This document shows, in pieces, positions 1-7,987 of a stretch of 8,740 nucleotides of DNA. The position numbers were made by a program, and so were the translations under genes. Each line of letters starts with the position of its first letter. Within the stretch, counting starts at the first letter, position 1. A model generated the notes under the pieces. The model did no database searches. It was given only the letters and a program-made list of their open reading frames with translations, and was not told where the DNA came from. This DNA comes from an uncultured Prevotella sp. (GTDB taxonomy: Bacteria; Bacteroidota; Bacteroidia; Bacteroidales; Bacteroidaceae): NCBI GenBank assembly GCA_900546345.1, contig URCI01000075.1, forward strand, positions 1 to 8,740, read 5' to 3'.

Positions 1-154
1 TTGTTGCTCAGGTACTTATAAATAAAGTTAAATCAAAGTGTTGCGGAATTAAGGTTTATAATATACCGACTGTTGTAAGGCCAGTATATTTGTAGTGGTT
101 AGACACTGGCTGCAAACAGACTAACGCTTCAGTCGGCGTAGGACACCAGTTTGA

Positions 155-399
155 GTTTTGAAGCTCGAAGAGGAAATTATTACATTATTGAAACAGCTTG
201 ACCATGTGGATAACCATTTGGTCATGCGGGAGTATGTGTCTCAAAACTGCCCATCCCTTTATTTATCGGAATATCAGTTCTAAGGCTAATAGCTTTTTTA
301 GAGGAAATATACGGAAAAAGTCTTTTCCTTCCAAATGATGAGCACGGATTTTGTAACAGCCTCTCTTCCTGTAGACATTCACGCAGAAGAACATCCTTA
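155..399 (+). pseudogene. Possible decayed acyl-carrier-protein-like gene, frameshifted
   Basis: Three protein-like segments lie in order in alternating frames. Frame 2 (155-283) gives LEEEIITLLKQLDHV, resembling helix I of an acyl carrier protein. Frame 1 (about 271-330) gives LRLIAFLEEIYGKSLFLPND, resembling helix II and the following loop. Frame 2 again (about 331-399) gives TDFVTASLPVDIHAEEHP, loosely like the last helix, and ends at a TAA. The distance from LEEEII to AFLEE is about 43 codons, close to the roughly 42 residues between the matching points of E. coli AcpP. The Asp-Ser-Leu phosphopantetheine motif is not seen: the aligned residues read Ile-Gly-Ile. Read as a gene it needs at least two frameshifts and has no good start codon. 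The resemblance is by eye only and may be chance. Confidence 0.22.
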
Positions 400-470
400 A
401 CGATATTGTTGGATAATCTGACAATTATCTGCCTTCGTGGCTGCGATTTTTACAGACAAGAGGCTGCCGG

Positions 471-488
471 ACGCAAAAAACGCAAAAA
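471..488. repeat. Two tandem copies of a 9-base unit
   Basis: ACGCAAAAA occurs twice head to tail (471-479 and 480-488), followed by a partial third copy, ACG. It lies in non-coding sequence and is probably slippage-type low-complexity DNA. Confidence 0.6.
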
Positions 489-620
489 ACGGACAGTTTC
501 CCATAATCATTTGGCTATCAACGTCATACAGAATTTTGAGTTTGTTTCCATCATCAAACGCATCTTCTCTGCCATGAAAATGGCAAGAAAATGCCGGCCA
601 TATCAGTGTTTTGTGGTTGG

Positions 621-679
621 CATCTCAATGGTTTCTGCCGGTCATCATGGTTGTTTCTGTCGGTCATCTCAATAGTTTG
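621..679. repeat. Degenerate 22-base tandem repeat, about 2.7 copies
   Basis: Unit 1 (621-642) begins CATCTCAATGGTTTCTG and ends CGGT. Unit 2 (643-664) begins CATCATGGTTGTTTCTG and ends CGGT, matching unit 1 at 16 of 22 positions. A partial third unit at 665-679 begins CATCTCAATAGTTT and matches unit 1 at 13 of its first 14 bases. No function is evident. It adds to the impression that this stretch is not under coding constraint. Confidence 0.55.
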
Positions 680-826
680 ACAAGCTTACTTCAGTGTTTT
701 CTCAAAACCACGACACGCGTTTGTGCCCGACAACCCCATTTTTGCTCTTTTTCGCAGGATTGCTTTCTCTAGAATGGAACATTGCGGAGCAAGTGTTTTG
801 TCAAGTTGTTTGTCGGCGTAGCCCAT

Positions 827-856
827 CCGGCGAACAGCGAGACACCGGCGAGCAGC
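827..856. repeat. 12-base direct repeat pair before the tamB promoter
   Basis: CCGGCGAACAGC (827-838) and CCGGCGAGCAGC (845-856) match at 11 of 12 positions with starts 18 bases apart. They end 37 bases before the -33 box of the tamB promoter, so they could in principle be paired protein-binding sites. No known operator is recognised. Confidence 0.4.
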
Positions 857-893
857 ACTTTTCACAAGCGGCATGAGATTTTTAGGTCATAGA

Positions 894-925
894 TTTGCTT
901 TTCTCGCTATTTTTTCGTTACTTTG
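894..925 (+). promoter_or_regulatory. Bacteroidota-type promoter of the tamB-tamL operon
   Basis: A TTTG at 894-897 fits the -33 element of the Bacteroidota primary sigma factor. It is followed after 20 bases by TTACTTTG (918-925), which matches the -7 consensus TAnnTTTG at five of its six fixed positions. Family spacing is about 19-21 bases. Transcription would start near 929-932, giving a leader of only about 25-28 bases before the tamB ATG at 957. There is no well-placed Shine-Dalgarno sequence: AGGAGA at 934-939 is 17 bases from the ATG, which is not unusual for this phylum. The -7 box overlaps a perfect 14-base palindrome (919-932). Confidence 0.65.
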
Positions 926-956
926 CAAAGTATAGGAGACATTTGGAACATTTAGC

Positions 957-3900
957 ATGAAGAAATACCTCAAGTGGGCGGGCATCGCCGTCGGCATCCC
1001 CGTGTCGCTGATCATTATACTCTGCCTGCTCTTTTACTTCCCTCCCTTTCAGAACTGGGCGGTAGGCCAGGTCACACGCTATGCGTCGGACAAGATGAAG
1101 ATGCAGATCAGCGTGGGGCACGTGCGCCTGGCATGGCCCTTGGATCTCGCCCTCGATGAGGTGAAGGTCCTTGAGCCCAACGACTCGCTGCGGGGCGTAA
1201 CGGACACCGTGGCACATATCCATCGCACCGTCGCTGACGTGCAGCTCTGGCCCCTGCTGAAAAAACAGGTCATGGTCGACGAGCTCTCCTTCCGCGACAT
1301 GCAGGTCAACACCACGCACTTCATCCCCAAATGCCGCATCAAGGGCAAGGTGGGCAACCTCACGATCAAAGCCCACGGCATCGACCTCGGAAAGGAACAC
1401 GTCAATGTCAACCACTGTCTGCTCGACAATGCCAGTCTCGACATCGCGCTCAGCGACACCGTACCCCCCGACACCACGCCCAGCACCAACTACTGGAAGA
1501 TCGCCATCCAACAGCTCAAGGCCCGCAACACGGCCTTCGCCCTGCATCTGCCCGGTGACACGCTCGCCGTGCACGCCCTCTTCGGCAGCCTCGACGCACG
1601 ACAAGCCTATCTCGACCTCTTCAAGAGTCTCTATACCGTCGGCCATCTCGACTGGAAAGCAGGGGCGCTGGCCATGGACCAAAAATACGTCAAGAAAGCC
1701 AAAGGTCTGGATTTTAACCACCTCGCACTCTCGCAGCTCAGCCTCCAGGCCGACTCCTTTTATTATTGCGACTCAAAACTCAACATCATCCTACGCCAGG
1801 GTGCCTTTCATGAAAAAAGCGGGCTGACCGTTGACAAGCTGCAAGGGCCTTTCCGCATGGACAGCACACGACTGGAACTGCCCGGACTGAGCCTCACCAC
1901 GCCCGGCACACAACTGCGACTGGCTTTTGCCATGGACATGGACGCCTTTGCCGACTCCTTGCCGGGAAGCCTCCGGGCCACCGTTCACGGCCACGTGGGC
2001 ATGAGCGACATCAGACTCTTGGCCGGACAGTACATGCCACGACAGCTGCTCAACAACCTGCCACGACAGCCACTGATCATCAACGGCAGCCTCGGCGGCA
2101 ACCTCCAACGGCTGCACCTCAACCGGATGAGCCTCGTAATCCCTACCCTGCTGAGCCTCTCCGCCGATGGCTTCCTGAGCAGTCTGACCGTTCCCAGCCG
2201 GCTGACAGCCGACCTCGCCGTGAAAGCCCACGCTTACAACATGCGGCCCGTGAAGCGTCTCTTAGGCAGCGCCCTGCCCAAGACGGTCGACCTGCCCAAT
2301 GGCATCGGCTTCCGTGGACATGTCAAAGCCAATGGACCACGCTACGCCGTGCGCTTCATCGCCACGCAGGGCGGAGGAGCTATCAGCGGACAAGCCTCGG
2401 TCGACACACGGGGCACGCTGGCCTACAAAGCCAACCTGCGCGCACGCCGCTTCCCCGTCAACCACTTCCTGCCACGACAGGGACTCCATCCCTTCACGGG
2501 CACGCTGACGGCCGACGGCTCCGGCACGGATCTCTTCTCGCCGCGCACCCGGCTGCAGGCCGCTGTACACAGCAAGCAGTTTGCTTATTCACGCTATAAC
2601 CTGAGCGGCATCAAAGCCTCGGCCAATATCCGTGGCGGACATATCAAGGCCCATGTCAACAGCGCCAATCCGCTCTTCAAGGGACTGGTCGACGTCAGCG
2701 CGCAACTCAACCGAAAGGCCTTCATCGGCACAATCTCCTGCGATCTGGACAACGCCGACCTCTATGCGCTGCATCTCGCCGACAAGCCGATCACCCTCGG
2801 CATGTGCGGACATGTCGACGTAAGGTCAGATCTGAAGCAACACCACGACGTGGACGGCATGTTCAGCGACATCACACTTTCTGAGGGCAAACGCCACTAC
2901 CGCCCCCAGGAGATCATGCTCGACATCCTCACCACCCGAGATACCACCCACGCCATCGTGGACTGCGGCGACTTCCACCTGAACATGGACGGCAGCGGCA
3001 GCTACGAGCGGCTTCTCAAGCACGGCAATGCCCTCGTGGCCGAACTGCAAAAGCAGATGACCAACAGGTATATCGACGAGGCACGGCTGCGACGGCTGCT
3101 CCCCAAGCTATCGCTCCGCATCTCCTCCGGCAGTGACAACATCGTCTACCGACTGCTCAAGCACTTTGGCTATGACCTTCACAACCTGCAGATGGACATG
3201 AGCTCATCGCCACTGCTCGGCCTCAACGGCACCATGCAAGCCGACTCTGTGGTCTATGACAGTATGGAGGTGGACACCATGCGCCTCAGTGTCAGATCAG
3301 GACTCGACAACGTAGCCTACACCCTGCAACTCCACAACGGCAAGAAAAACCCGAAGTATGTCTTCAATGCCTTCCTCGACGGCACCCTGCAAGGCGGCGG
3401 CACCACACTCACCACACGCCTCTATGACGAAAAGGATAAGCTCGGCATCAGACTCAGCCTCGAAGCAGCCATGGAGAACCACGGCATAAGGGTGCATCTC
3501 GCCGGCGACAACCCCATCCTGGCCTATAAGACATTTACCGTCAATGACAGCAACTATGTCTTCCTCAATGAGAACCGACGCGTCAGCGCCAACGTGAAGA
3601 TGAAGGCCGCCGACGGCATGGGACTGCAGATCTACACCAATGACAGCAACACCGAGGCGCTGCAGGACATCACCATCTCGACTCACCAGCTCAACCTCGG
3701 CAAAGCTTTGTCCATCATCCCTTATATGCCTGACATGTCGGGAATCCTCAACGGTGACTTCCATCTCATACAGACACCCGAGCAACTCTCGGTCTCCTCG
3801 GCCGTCGACGTGAAGGACATGGTCTATGAGGGCTGTGAGATGGGCGACGTAGGATCGGAGTTTACTTATATGCCGAAACCCGACGGCACACACTATGTCG

Positions 3901-5540
3901 ACGGGATCCTTACACACGACGGCGATGAAGTAGGCACCCTCACCGGCACCTATAACGCTGCCGGAAATGGTTACCTCGATGCCAAAGTAAGCACAGACCA
4001 CCTGCCGTTGGCGATGATCAACGGATTCATACCGCAGAAGATCATTGGATTCAAGGGCACTGCCGACGGCAGCCTGACCGTCAAAGGCTCGCTGACCAAG
4101 CCCGTCGTCAACGGTGAGCTCTTCCTCGACTCGGCAAGCATGTTCAGCGAACCCTATGGCGTGGAGCTCGCCTTCGCCTCTGACCCCGTCACCTTCAAGG
4201 ACAGCAAACTGCTCTTTGAGAACTTCGAGGTCTTCGCCCACAACGATCAGCCGCTCAATGTCAAGGGCACCTTTGACTTCTCTGACCTCCAGGCCATGCG
4301 GCTCAACGTGCAGATGCGCGCCACCAACCTGCTGCTCGTCGACAGCAAGGAGACCAGCCGTTCCGAGGTCTATGGCAAAGCCTACGTCAACTTCTATGGC
4401 ACGATGACGGGATTGCTCGACAATCTCAAGGTGCGCGGACGGACCGACGTGCTTGGTACCACCGACCTGAAATACAACCTCAAGGACTCGCCGCTCTCCA
4501 CCGACAACCAGCTCGAAGGGCTCGCCGAGTTTACCAACTTCAGTGACACGATCAACGACGAAGTCAACCGACCGCCACTCACCGGACTGAATGTCGACAT
4601 GAACATACATATCGATGACGGCGCACACGTTGACGCCTTCCTCAACGCCGACCACTCCAACTATGTCGACGTTGTGGGCGGTGGCGACATGCGCATGCAA
4701 TACAACATCGCCGATGGCGTGGTCCTCCGCGGACGATACACCATCGGCTCGGGCGAGATGAAATATTCGCTGCCCGTCATCCCGCTGAAGACCTTCAGCA
4801 TCCAGGATGGCAGCTACATCAGCTTCACCGGCGACCCGATGAACCCGACGCTCAACATCACGGCAACGGAACAGACCAAGTCCACCGTAGGCAGTGATTC
4901 CGGCAACGGACGCTCCGTGACGTTCAACTGTGGCGTCGTGGTCACCAAGACCCTGCAGGACATGGGACTGGAGTTCACCATCGACGCACCGGAAGACATG
5001 ACGATCCACAACCAGTTGCAGTCCATGTCGAAGGAGGAGCGCGGCAAGCTCGCCGTCACCATGCTCACCACGGGCATGTATCTCGCCGAAGGCAACATGA
5101 GCAATTTCACCATGAACTCGGCTCTGAGTGCCTTCCTCAACAGTCAGATCAACCAGATCTCGGGCAAGGCCCTGCGCTCGCTCGACGTCAGCGTGGGCGT
5201 GGAGAACTCGTTCAACGCGCAAGGCGCCCTGCACACCGACTACTCGTTTAAGTTCGCCAAGCGTTTCTGGAACAACCGCCTGCGCATCTCCATCGGTGGC
5301 AAACTGTCGACGGGTGCCGACATGTCGACCCAGCAGGATCAGACCTTCTTCGACAATGTGACCTTTGAATACCGGCTCAGTCCGACATCCAACAAATATC
5401 TCAACCTGTTCTATGTCCGTGACAGCTATGACTGGCTGGAAGGCAGCGTGAGCAAGTATGGCGGCGGCTTCCTGTGGAAGAGGAAGTTCAGCAGTCTCAG
5501 CGACCTGTTCGGCAAAGAGAAGCAAGACTCCGTCAAGTAA
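957..5540 (+). CDS. tamB: Translocation and assembly module protein TamB
   Basis: TamB-family protein of 1527 aa, the inner-membrane and periplasmic half of the TAM complex. Residues 1-6 (MKKYLK) are basic and are followed by one hydrophobic helix at about 8-29, an uncleaved N-in signal anchor. The remaining roughly 1500 residues are predicted periplasmic, rich in alternating strand patterns as in the groove-like, AsmA-related folds of this family. The conserved C-terminal TamB domain (DUF490) covers about 1015-1515, with a typical ending at about 1471-1515 including KYLNLFYVRDSYDWLEG and YGGGFLWKRKF. It is longer than E. coli TamB (1259 aa), as is usual in Bacteroidota. The ATG at 957 is chosen because it places the signal anchor at the N terminus just behind the promoter. 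The stop is 30 bases before tamL, so the two are probably co-transcribed. By family knowledge it bridges the envelope to its Omp85 partner, helping outer-membrane protein assembly and probably phospholipid transfer. The reading frame is intact, with no frameshift seen. Confidence 0.92.
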   Translation: MKKYLKWAGIAVGIPVSLIIILCLLFYFPPFQNWAVGQVTRYASDKMKMQISVGHVRLAWPLDLALDEVKVLEPNDSLRGVTDTVAHIHRTVADVQLWPLLKKQVMVDELSFRDMQVNTTHFIPKCRIKGKVGNLTIKAHGIDLGKEHVNVNHCLLDNASLDIALSDTVPPDTTPSTNYWKIAIQQLKARNTAFALHLPGDTLAVHALFGSLDARQAYLDLFKSLYTVGHLDWKAGALAMDQKYVKKAKGLDFNHLALSQLSLQADSFYYCDSKLNIILRQGAFHEKSGLTVDKLQGPFRMDSTRLELPGLSLTTPGTQLRLAFAMDMDAFADSLPGSLRATVHGHVGMSDIRLLAGQYMPRQLLNNLPRQPLIINGSLGGNLQRLHLNRMSLVIPTLLSLSADGFLSSLTVPSRLTADLAVKAHAYNMRPVKRLLGSALPKTVDLPNGIGFRGHVKANGPRYAVRFIATQGGGAISGQASVDTRGTLAYKANLRARRFPVNHFLPRQGLHPFTGTLTADGSGTDLFSPRTRLQAAVHSKQFAYSRYNLSGIKASANIRGGHIKAHVNSANPLFKGLVDVSAQLNRKAFIGTISCDLDNADLYALHLADKPITLGMCGHVDVRSDLKQHHDVDGMFSDITLSEGKRHYRPQEIMLDILTTRDTTHAIVDCGDFHLNMDGSGSYERLLKHGNALVAELQKQMTNRYIDEARLRRLLPKLSLRISSGSDNIVYRLLKHFGYDLHNLQMDMSSSPLLGLNGTMQADSVVYDSMEVDTMRLSVRSGLDNVAYTLQLHNGKKNPKYVFNAFLDGTLQGGGTTLTTRLYDEKDKLGIRLSLEAAMENHGIRVHLAGDNPILAYKTFTVNDSNYVFLNENRRVSANVKMKAADGMGLQIYTNDSNTEALQDITISTHQLNLGKALSIIPYMPDMSGILNGDFHLIQTPEQLSVSSAVDVKDMVYEGCEMGDVGSEFTYMPKPDGTHYVDGILTHDGDEVGTLTGTYNAAGNGYLDAKVSTDHLPLAMINGFIPQKIIGFKGTADGSLTVKGSLTKPVVNGELFLDSASMFSEPYGVELAFASDPVTFKDSKLLFENFEVFAHNDQPLNVKGTFDFSDLQAMRLNVQMRATNLLLVDSKETSRSEVYGKAYVNFYGTMTGLLDNLKVRGRTDVLGTTDLKYNLKDSPLSTDNQLEGLAEFTNFSDTINDEVNRPPLTGLNVDMNIHIDDGAHVDAFLNADHSNYVDVVGGGDMRMQYNIADGVVLRGRYTIGSGEMKYSLPVIPLKTFSIQDGSYISFTGDPMNPTLNITATEQTKSTVGSDSGNGRSVTFNCGVVVTKTLQDMGLEFTIDAPEDMTIHNQLQSMSKEERGKLAVTMLTTGMYLAEGNMSNFTMNSALSAFLNSQINQISGKALRSLDVSVGVENSFNAQGALHTDYSFKFAKRFWNNRLRISIGGKLSTGADMSTQQDQTFFDNVTFEYRLSPTSNKYLNLFYVRDSYDWLEGSVSKYGGGFLWKRKFSSLSDLFGKEKQDSVK

Positions 5541-5570
5541 TGACGACCCATCTTTTAGACGTTGATATTC

Positions 5571-7913
5571 ATGATAGATAAGCATTTACATAGACTCATA
5601 ACAGGCGTGGCGATGGTGCTGGCAACTCTGCTGCTCGGTGCCTGCTCCACCACGAAAAACATCCCTGACGGTGACCAGCTCTTCACGGGACTGGCCAAAA
5701 CCGAATATAACGTGCCCGTGCGAGACGCGCATTTCACTAGCACGCAGGCGGAGATCGACGCTGCCCTGGCCACGGCACCCAATGGCGCGCTCTTTGGCAG
5801 CAGTTCGGTCAGATCGCCGTTTCAGGTCGGTCTATGGGTCTGGAATGCCTTCTCGGGCAGCGATGACGGCTTCTCGAAATGGATGCTCTCGTCATTCGGC
5901 TCCCGTCCGGTGCTCATCAGCTGGGTCAATCCTGCGCTGCGCGCATCGGTGGCGCAGGAGGTGCTGCGTGTCCACGGCTATTTCCGCGGCACGGTGGGCT
6001 ATGACATCCTCCAGCAGCACAACCCCAAGAAGGCTAAGATCAAATACACGGTCAACACGGGACCTCTGTGGACCGTAGACACACTGACGTATCAAGGCTT
6101 CCCTCCACAGGCCGACAGCCTCATACGCCACTCAGCAGAGAAGGCGCTGATCCGCAAGGGCGACGCCTTTGACGTCAACACGCTCGAGGCCGAGCGTAAA
6201 CGCGTCAGCACGCTCATGCGCGACAGCGGATTCTTTTATTATCAGCCCACCTACGCCTCGTGGCTCGTCGACAGCGTCTCTGTGCCCGGGAAGGTCATCC
6301 TCAGACTGCAACTCGCCGAGCAGACACCGCAGGTGGCTAAAAGAAAGTGGAGCATTGGAAAACTTGACATCGAACTGCACAAAGACTATGGCGACAGCCT
6401 CCTCAACAGTAAGACGAGGCGAGCCCTCACCGTGCACTACAATGGCAAACGGTCGCCGCTGCGCGTACCCGTCATCCTCGGCAGCAACCGGCTCTTCCCC
6501 GGACAGCCCTACAGCTACACCGACTATCAGGCAGGGCTCAGCAATCTCTCCTCAACAGGACTGTTCAGCACCGTCGACGTCAACTTCACGCCTCGCGACA
6601 CCACCGGGCGCGCCGACACGCTCGACATGCGCATGAACCTGGTCTTTGACAAGCCTTACGACATCTACTTCGAAGGCAATGTCACCGGGAAAACCAACAA
6701 CCGCTTCGGACCGGGCGCTGTGCTCGGCATCACACGCCGCAACGCTTTCCGTGGCGGCGAGCTCCTCGACCTGAAGCTCAAAGGCAACTATGAGTGGCAG
6801 ACAGCCCACCATGGCGAAGGCAACTCCTCGAAGTTCAACAGCTATGAATATGGTGCCGACCTCTCGCTGCAACTGCCGCGTATGGTCATCCCCTTCGCGT
6901 CGTATTTCCGCAAGAAGCTCATCAGCCATTACCGGCGCATCGGCTTCTTCTCCACACCGTCGACAACACTGAAGTTCTCCACCGACATCCTCAACCGTGC
7001 CGGATTCTTCAAGCGCCGCATCGTGTCGGGCGAATGGACCTACGACCTGCAGACCTCGCCAACCAGCAAACATCAATTCACTCCGCTGTCGTTCTCCTAT
7101 GAATATATGAAGCGGCGCACAGCAGCTTTCGACTCGGTATTGCAGGCCAATCCTTATCTGGCCTACACCATGCGCGACCAGTTCATCCCGAAGATGCAGT
7201 ATGTCTACACCTACACGAGTCCGAAGACTTACCGCAATCCGCTGTGGTGGCAGACGACCATCAGCGAGAGCGGCAACATCCTGTCCTTGGGCGAGATGGT
7301 GGCTGGAAACAAATGGAGCGAGAAAAACAAGGAGCTCTTCAAGAATCCTTATGCGCAGTTCTTCAAATTGGAAACAGAAGTGGTCAAGACCTGGCAACTC
7401 ACGGAGCACAGCAGTCTCGTGGCACATGGCGATGTCGGCATGCTGTGGGCTTACGGCAACTCCAACGAGGCGCCCTACAGTGAGCAGTTCTATGTCGGTG
7501 GTGCCAACTCGATCCGTGCCTTCACCGTGCGAAGCATCGGACCAGGAAGCTATCACAATGCCGCTTCGGCCACAAACAACTATCTCGACCAGACCGGCGA
7601 CCTGAAGCTGTTGGCCAACCTGGAATACCGTCCCCGCCTCTTTGGCAACCTCTACGGAGCCCTGTTTCTCGATGCCGGTAACGTGTGGTCGCTGCACAAC
7701 GACGAGCGCGCCGGCGGACACTTCGAAATCAAGAACGTACTCAAGGAGACGGCGCTCGGCACCGGTGTGGGACTACGCTATGACATGGACTTCCTTGTCA
7801 TCCGAGTGGACTGGGGCGTGGGTCTCCACGTGCCCTACAAGAGCGGATTCTATAATGTGGGCTCGTTCAGTGACAGCCAAAGCCTGCACTTCGCCATCGG
7901 ATATCCGTTCTAA
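5571..7913 (+). CDS. tamL: TamL: lipoprotein-type TamA/BamA family outer-membrane protein
   Basis: Omp85-superfamily protein of 780 aa, the probable outer-membrane partner of the TamB encoded just upstream. The N terminus has a lipoprotein signal: positive start, hydrophobic stretch 13-22, then LLGAC with the acylated Cys at 25. TamL is the name used for the lipidated TamA type of Bacteroidota. Residues about 40-165, 168-255 and 265-350 look like three POTRA regions (for example VLRVHGYF at 131-138 and LSSTGLFSTVDVNF near 325-338), the number found in TamA. The 16-strand barrel should span about 355-780. The loop-6 motif is GGANSIRAFTVRSIGPG, with IRAF at 648-651 where many Omp85 proteins have (V/I)RG(F/Y). 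The protein ends in LHFAIGYPF, with a terminal Phe typical of barrel-insertion signals. A TTG at 5562 in the same frame is possible, but the ATG at 5571 gives the better signal peptide. BamA is less likely because of the lipobox, the number of POTRAs and the TamB neighbour. Confidence 0.88.
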   Translation: MIDKHLHRLITGVAMVLATLLLGACSTTKNIPDGDQLFTGLAKTEYNVPVRDAHFTSTQAEIDAALATAPNGALFGSSSVRSPFQVGLWVWNAFSGSDDGFSKWMLSSFGSRPVLISWVNPALRASVAQEVLRVHGYFRGTVGYDILQQHNPKKAKIKYTVNTGPLWTVDTLTYQGFPPQADSLIRHSAEKALIRKGDAFDVNTLEAERKRVSTLMRDSGFFYYQPTYASWLVDSVSVPGKVILRLQLAEQTPQVAKRKWSIGKLDIELHKDYGDSLLNSKTRRALTVHYNGKRSPLRVPVILGSNRLFPGQPYSYTDYQAGLSNLSSTGLFSTVDVNFTPRDTTGRADTLDMRMNLVFDKPYDIYFEGNVTGKTNNRFGPGAVLGITRRNAFRGGELLDLKLKGNYEWQTAHHGEGNSSKFNSYEYGADLSLQLPRMVIPFASYFRKKLISHYRRIGFFSTPSTTLKFSTDILNRAGFFKRRIVSGEWTYDLQTSPTSKHQFTPLSFSYEYMKRRTAAFDSVLQANPYLAYTMRDQFIPKMQYVYTYTSPKTYRNPLWWQTTISESGNILSLGEMVAGNKWSEKNKELFKNPYAQFFKLETEVVKTWQLTEHSSLVAHGDVGMLWAYGNSNEAPYSEQFYVGGANSIRAFTVRSIGPGSYHNAASATNNYLDQTGDLKLLANLEYRPRLFGNLYGALFLDAGNVWSLHNDERAGGHFEIKNVLKETALGTGVGLRYDMDFLVIRVDWGVGLHVPYKSGFYNVGSFSDSQSLHFAIGYPF

Positions 7914-7948
7914 GAGAGCCCTGACCTATCCCTCAGACCCTTCCCTAA

Positions 7949-7966
7949 CCCTCCCCTTGGGGAGGG
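7949..7966 (+). terminator. G/C-rich palindrome after tamL, possible terminator
   Basis: CCCTCCCC (7949-7956) and GGGGAGGG (7959-7966) are exact inverted repeats around TT. As RNA this is best drawn as a 7-bp stem with a CTTG loop. An outer TTCCC (7941-7945) and GGGAA (7964-7968) add alternative pairing. It lies 35 bases after the tamL stop, where the operon should end. There is no T-run on the 3' side, so it is not a textbook intrinsic terminator; it may be an mRNA 3'-end stabiliser or a dispersed extragenic palindrome. Confidence 0.45.
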
Positions 7967-7987
7967 AATCGCAATACCCTTTATAGT

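Larger units (their letters stand above)
1..893. other. Gene-poor region upstream of tamB, no intact gene
   Basis: I see no convincing intact gene, tRNA or rRNA here. Codon use in the open stretches is unlike that of the tam genes downstream. Frame 3 is open from 3 to 161 apart from one TAG at 93-95, and its last residues are GVGHQFEF; this could be the degraded end of an upstream gene but I cannot name it. Weak inverted repeats are present: CTGTTG...CCAGT at 70-85 against ACTGGC...ACAG at 105-119; GACCATGTGG at 200-209 against CCATTTGGTC at 214-223 (8 of 10 pairs, loop ATAA); and GGAAAA at 313-318 against TTTTCC at 323-328. None has the G/C-rich stem plus T-run of a clear terminator. The stretch looks like decayed intergenic DNA. 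Confidence 0.6.

Noticed and set aside
406..675. 89-codon frame starting at a TTG
   Set aside because: The start is weak, there is no signal before it, and the sequence is low-complexity and basic. It is better treated as part of the longer stop-free stretch reported in the findings.
686..874. Open frame of 62 codons on the minus strand, divergent from tamB
   Set aside because: It is short and basic, with no Shine-Dalgarno sequence and no TTTG/TAnnTTTG pair in the correct orientation. The plus strand is also open over the same bases, so there is no strand preference. A small divergent gene is not excluded but not supported.
918..1721. Open frame of 267 codons on the minus strand overlapping the start of tamB and its promoter
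   Set aside because: It is a shadow frame of tamB codons with no identifiable domain, and it crosses the well-supported promoter and start of tamB.
5562..5570. TTG at 5562 as the start of tamL
   Set aside because: It adds only three residues. The ATG at 5571 gives a standard lipoprotein signal peptide and a commoner start codon.
3297..5585. Open frame of 762 codons on the minus strand, fully antisense to tamB
   Set aside because: It is explained by the strong third-position G/C bias and codon pattern of tamB, which removes stops on the opposite strand. Its translation is rich in Val, Glu, His and Gly with no recognisable domain, while the plus-strand product is a clear TamB.
6552..7721. Open frame of 389 codons on the minus strand inside tamL
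   Set aside because: It has the same cause as the antisense frame in tamB. It has no signal, motif or promoter, and tamL covers the region completely.
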